Made by a program: the position numbers and the translations under genes. A DNA stretch of 64,000 bases, from contig CP154954.1 of assembly GCA_039621445.1 (NCBI GenBank), forward strand, positions 49,207,847 through 49,271,846, read 5' to 3'. Shown in pieces: positions 61,101 through 64,000 of the stretch. The stretch comes from Euglena gracilis (taxonomy: Eukaryota; Euglenida; Euglenophyceae; Euglenales). The notes under the pieces are model-generated. The model made no database searches. It saw only the letters and a list, made by a program, of their open reading frames with translations, and had not been told where the DNA came from. Position 1 is the stretch's first letter; the number at the start of each line of letters is the position of its first letter.

Positions 61101-61117
61101 TCAAGGTTGGCCAAAAA

Positions 61118-61939
61118 GTGGCATTTTTAAAGTGTTTTTGGTTTTTTAACCCCAAATTTTATGGGATCCGGTTTGATGATAAAACAGTCTTCATAAGTTG
61201 GTGTTTTCTTGAACCGAGGCTCAGTGGGTTCCCGGAAAAGTTCCACAAGGATGCCATTATGAATAATTCTCCCCAGAGGATGTACGATTTATTCCTCTCC
61301 CACAAAGAGGTATTCACCCTTGGGAGCCCTGGAGGAATTTACAATTCAACTTTTTTTTTTTGAGTTTTTGAGTGGTTTTGAGTTTGATTTGCGTGTTTTG
61401 ACAACGAAGGCCCACGTTGTTTTCACCCCCAGCTGAAGGATGGGGGTGTAATTGTGAGGAGGTGCAGGTTTCCTATGTCGGTTTATGTGCTATTTATATC
61501 TGTTCAGGTGCTATTCCAGTCGGATATTCTCAAGCCAGCGCCATATCCTGCACAGGTGGGGTTTGCAGGTGATTGGCCACAGCATGGACCCACCCATGGC
61601 GTTTCCATATTTCGCAGTGCCCATCAGCACAAAAGCCTCCAACCCCCAGCCACAAATTCTGTTCACCAACAGGGCGGTCCTTAAGGGACAGGAAAGTTTT
61701 TTTTATTATTTTCTTACGGACAGCCCCCCTTTCGGGCAAACTGGACCTGAACGGGGTCCCAAACTAAAAAGTCCAAAAAGCACATTTTTTGATGATTTGG
61801 GTGGATGGGCGATGGTCCAAGGATGCCAAGATTCAGTTTTTTCCCTGATGTCGACCTGTTGTCACCGAAGAATGCCCTGTGTGCTGGGCAGCGGAGTTTT
61901 TTTTTTCCCTTAAGGACCGCCCTGCTCACCAACTCATAA
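61118..61939 (+). CDS. 3' exons of an unrecognised plus-strand gene
   Basis: Exon-like segment 61140-61360 reads RFDDKTVFISWCFLE, then SGFPEKFHKDAIMNNSPQRM and LFLSHKEVFTLGSPGG. A second segment, ending at 61666, contains MDPPMAFPYFAVPISTKASN and PQPQILF with good codon bias. A 255-bp inverted-repeat element (61670-61924) follows; splicing at 61667-61929 adds TNS and TAA (61937-61939). The junction between the two segments is not resolved, and no family is recognised. Confidence 0.45.
61670..61924 (+). mobile_element. hAT-like MITE at the end of a coding frame (CAGGGCGGTCC family)
   Basis: 255 bp. Ends CAGGGCGGTCCTTAAGGG and CCCTTAAGGACCGCCCTG pair perfectly over 18 bp. Flanks are TTCACCAA (61662-61669) and CTCACCAA (61925-61932), 7 of 8 identical. 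A related half-element lies at about 55.22-55.4 kb. Confidence 0.9.
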
Positions 61940-62974
61940 ATGAACTCTCAATCTCAAAAACAAACAACAATCACAGCACACACCCAAGCTGTTGATGTCA
62001 GCCTACTCTGGCCCGACGGCCGATGGCCGTACATTGGCGCTCAGCATGAGGCATCTGGATCCAGCATTATCCGTGCTACCACAGGGAGTGCTGCAAACCA
62101 CAGGGAGTGTTGCACACATTGATCTGTCTCTGGTCCAAATCCAGGTGCCTCATTGTCCCCGTGAGCCCCTGCGCTTTCGCCGAGGATCCCACTGCTCCCG
62201 CCCGCCTGACGCTTTATGATAGTGGCACTCTTACCACACACACACCTTTCGCATGGATTGCACATGTGCACCAGAGACTTTTTTTTATAAGTGTGCTTAC
62301 CCAGGGGGGAAGGGGAGGCTGGGTGGGTGGGTCCACCCCCCCCCCCCCCCAGGGGGTCGGGCCAAGCACGCCGCCCAAGGTGGGATTCCCTTCTATTTTT
62401 GGCACGAAACAATTTCTTGGGACCTCAAAATTGACCCCAAAAGTTGGTTTCCCGAGCCCCCCCCCCCCAAGCCCCCCAGGGGTGGGTGGGCAGGTCTTGA
62501 CTCCCCCCCCCCCAGGTCCTGGAAAAGCCTCTGAGGCACACACACACACAAAGCACACAAACTCCCAATCCATAGACATTTCCACCCACGCCCACACTTC
62601 AAACACGGCCATCCTCACCTGTGCACAAAGTCAATGGCCCCCTCGGCAGACAGCCGAAAGGGGCCTCAGCTGCGCCGGCTGCCCAGCTGCGATTTCCCTC
62701 TTGCTTTCTGCCAGGGATGGTTGCTGGAGGCCTGCTGTCCTTGCCGGTTCTTGTATCAAATATGTTTGTCTCACATTTCCTAATGGACCTTTGTCACTCA
62801 GAGCAACATGTCTGGATTTTCCGCTGTTGGTTTTGTTGGTTGTGGAAGAAATCGTGCCTGTTTCGTTGCAGGCTGCAGGTAACCACTTTTTACAGTGAAA
62901 GGGTTTTGTGTTGTGTGTTTTTGTCTGTCGGTCAAGGTGTGTGTAAGTGTGTGTGTGTGCGTGCGTGCGTGTGC

Positions 62975-63013
<39 letters not shown>

Positions 63014-64000
63014 GGTATGCGTGTGGGAATTGTCCCGACCTGGAATTGCCCAATGCACCACTCCACGTGCGTGATTTTGGCGGAATATGCAAAACTGGCC
63101 TTTGCCTTTGCACTATTGCCAGCTGATGAAAAATGAATACTAGCAGCTCTCTGCGTGACACGTTGCACTCCGCCCTTCTGTTCTTTCACCATGGGGGTGC
63201 AGTGTCATTTTGCTAGTGGGGCGCAATGGGCAGAGCAGAAATAATGAGCAGAATGAGACATCATCTTCCCTCGCGTTATTTTTATCTCTCGCTTGCACTG
63301 CACTCTTCATTGCGAACCCGCAATGTCAACCCGTGGTTTACACAATTTACCCCCCCCCCCCGTAAAAGAAAGAACGCTCTTTTTTTTAAAAAAAATCTGT
63401 CGAGTCGGACTTCCAGGGGGGGTCTGACTTTTGGGCTTTGGAGGTCCGGCTGCCGGGGTCATCTGCCTCGCCAGATCTATTGCGGCCGGTCGTGTTTGAG
63501 GCCACATCCCAAGCCCCCCATCCCTGCGCCCCGGTCTGCGCCCTCACACCTCCTCCCCCCTCTTTGGTGACTTTGGGCCGTGGAGGCGCTGACCGCTGGC
63601 CAGGCGTCTTTCCCCCCCAACCCTGGCCGCCCAAAGGTATTTCCGATTTGTGAGCCACATGGGATTCTACCCCCCGTCTGTCTGTCGTCCTGCCAGCCGG
63701 CACCTTTTTGGCACCTTGCTCAGGGCTCAGAGCAGAGGACCATTATTCAGGTTGCCGGACCACCTTTTTGGTCGACTGAAATGAAACGTTGGGTATCGCT
63801 TTGTCCAGTGGGATCAGCCCATAAACTTTCAATTGCAAAGTGCAAAAAAAATTCTGGGAAATTTTGCAGAGTCTTCCTACGAACGCTCGAAATGGTTTCA
63901 AAATATGATTTGAGGCGGGTTGAAAGTGAGGTTTGCACCAGAATGATGTATCCCCCAGAGTATGCCCCCCAACCGTTTGGGTTTGGGAAAATAGGATGTG
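61940..64000. other. No confident gene; possible GC-rich exon near the end
   Basis: 62310-62530 is a C/G-run block. 62640-62900 is open on both strands. 63430-63642 is a Pro-rich plus frame with G/C-ending codons, ending at a plausible conventional donor (AAAG|GTATTT at 63639), which might be an exon of a gene continuing beyond the window. No motif is seen. Confidence 0.35.
62938..63010. repeat. (GT)n/(GC)n microsatellite
   Basis: About 70 bp of GT repeats with interspersed GC steps. The minus frames reading His/Thr across it are artefacts. Confidence 0.95.

Noticed and set aside
1-64000. Dinoflagellate, haptophyte or Amoebophrya-like origin
   Set aside because: Those groups can have unusual introns or introner elements, but the strict +4 CAG / -8 CTG pairing at many homology-fixed junctions is the euglenid pattern. 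A related euglenozoan lineage remains possible.
1-64000. Bacterial or phage features (operons, ribosome binding sites, CRISPR, att sites)
   Set aside because: There are no long uninterrupted genes, no Shine-Dalgarno spacing and no CRISPR-type arrays. The short regular repeats at 31.7 and 32.6 kb are contiguous 32-bp tandem units without spacers.

Overview
The window is eukaryotic nuclear DNA, most probably from a euglenid (Euglena-like). Coding is split into small exons with G/C-rich third positions, separated by long introns. Where protein homology fixes a splice junction independently, most introns lack GT-AG. Instead they have the layout described for euglenid nonconventional introns: CAG (or CAA) at intron positions +4 to +6, pairing with CTG (or TTG) at -8 to -6, extended into a terminal stem. 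A few short conventional GT-AG introns are mixed in. A short interstitial TTAGGG-type tract is present. No rRNA, tRNA, CRISPR or bacterial-type operon was seen.

The best-resolved gene is a plus-strand kinesin-3-like motor gene of at least 22 kb (33.8-55.95 kb), rebuilt here from 16 proposed exons. These cover the motor domain (P-loop, switch I, switch II), neck coiled coil, a second coiled coil, a KIF1/KIF13-type stalk segment and a C2-like tail with a stop. The first coding exon was not found. A minus-strand coding segment is nested in its first large intron. Other coding segments: a minus-strand mitochondrial uS17-like gene (7.6-8.2 kb), an unrecognised minus-strand gene (12.9-13.6 kb), a zinc-finger ORF inside a mobile element (14.2-14.5 kb), a plus-strand proline-rich protein ending in a CxxC segment (17.8-18.5 kb), an unrecognised plus-strand ORF (21.9-22.5 kb), an unrecognised minus-strand multi-exon gene (25.65-26.76 kb) and the 3' end of a plus-strand gene (61.1-61.9 kb).

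The rest is dense repeat: C-run/G-run hairpins, large palindromes, microsatellites and several families of short elements. At least ten short elements begin with CAGGG, CAGG or CATG (or a decayed form), end with the complement, and are flanked by perfect 8-bp target-site duplications; an eleventh has 7 of 8. That is the signature of hAT-superfamily DNA transposons or their MITEs. It is also exactly the geometry of the nonconventional introns: 3 nt before CAG plus 5 nt after CTG equals one 8-nt duplication. In at least two cases (12980-13369 and 34103-34728) removing the element restores a continuous reading frame. The main hypothesis is that euglenid nonconventional introns here are inserted hAT-like MITEs, present in all stages from fresh insertions to old, decayed introns, with later elements nested inside older introns.
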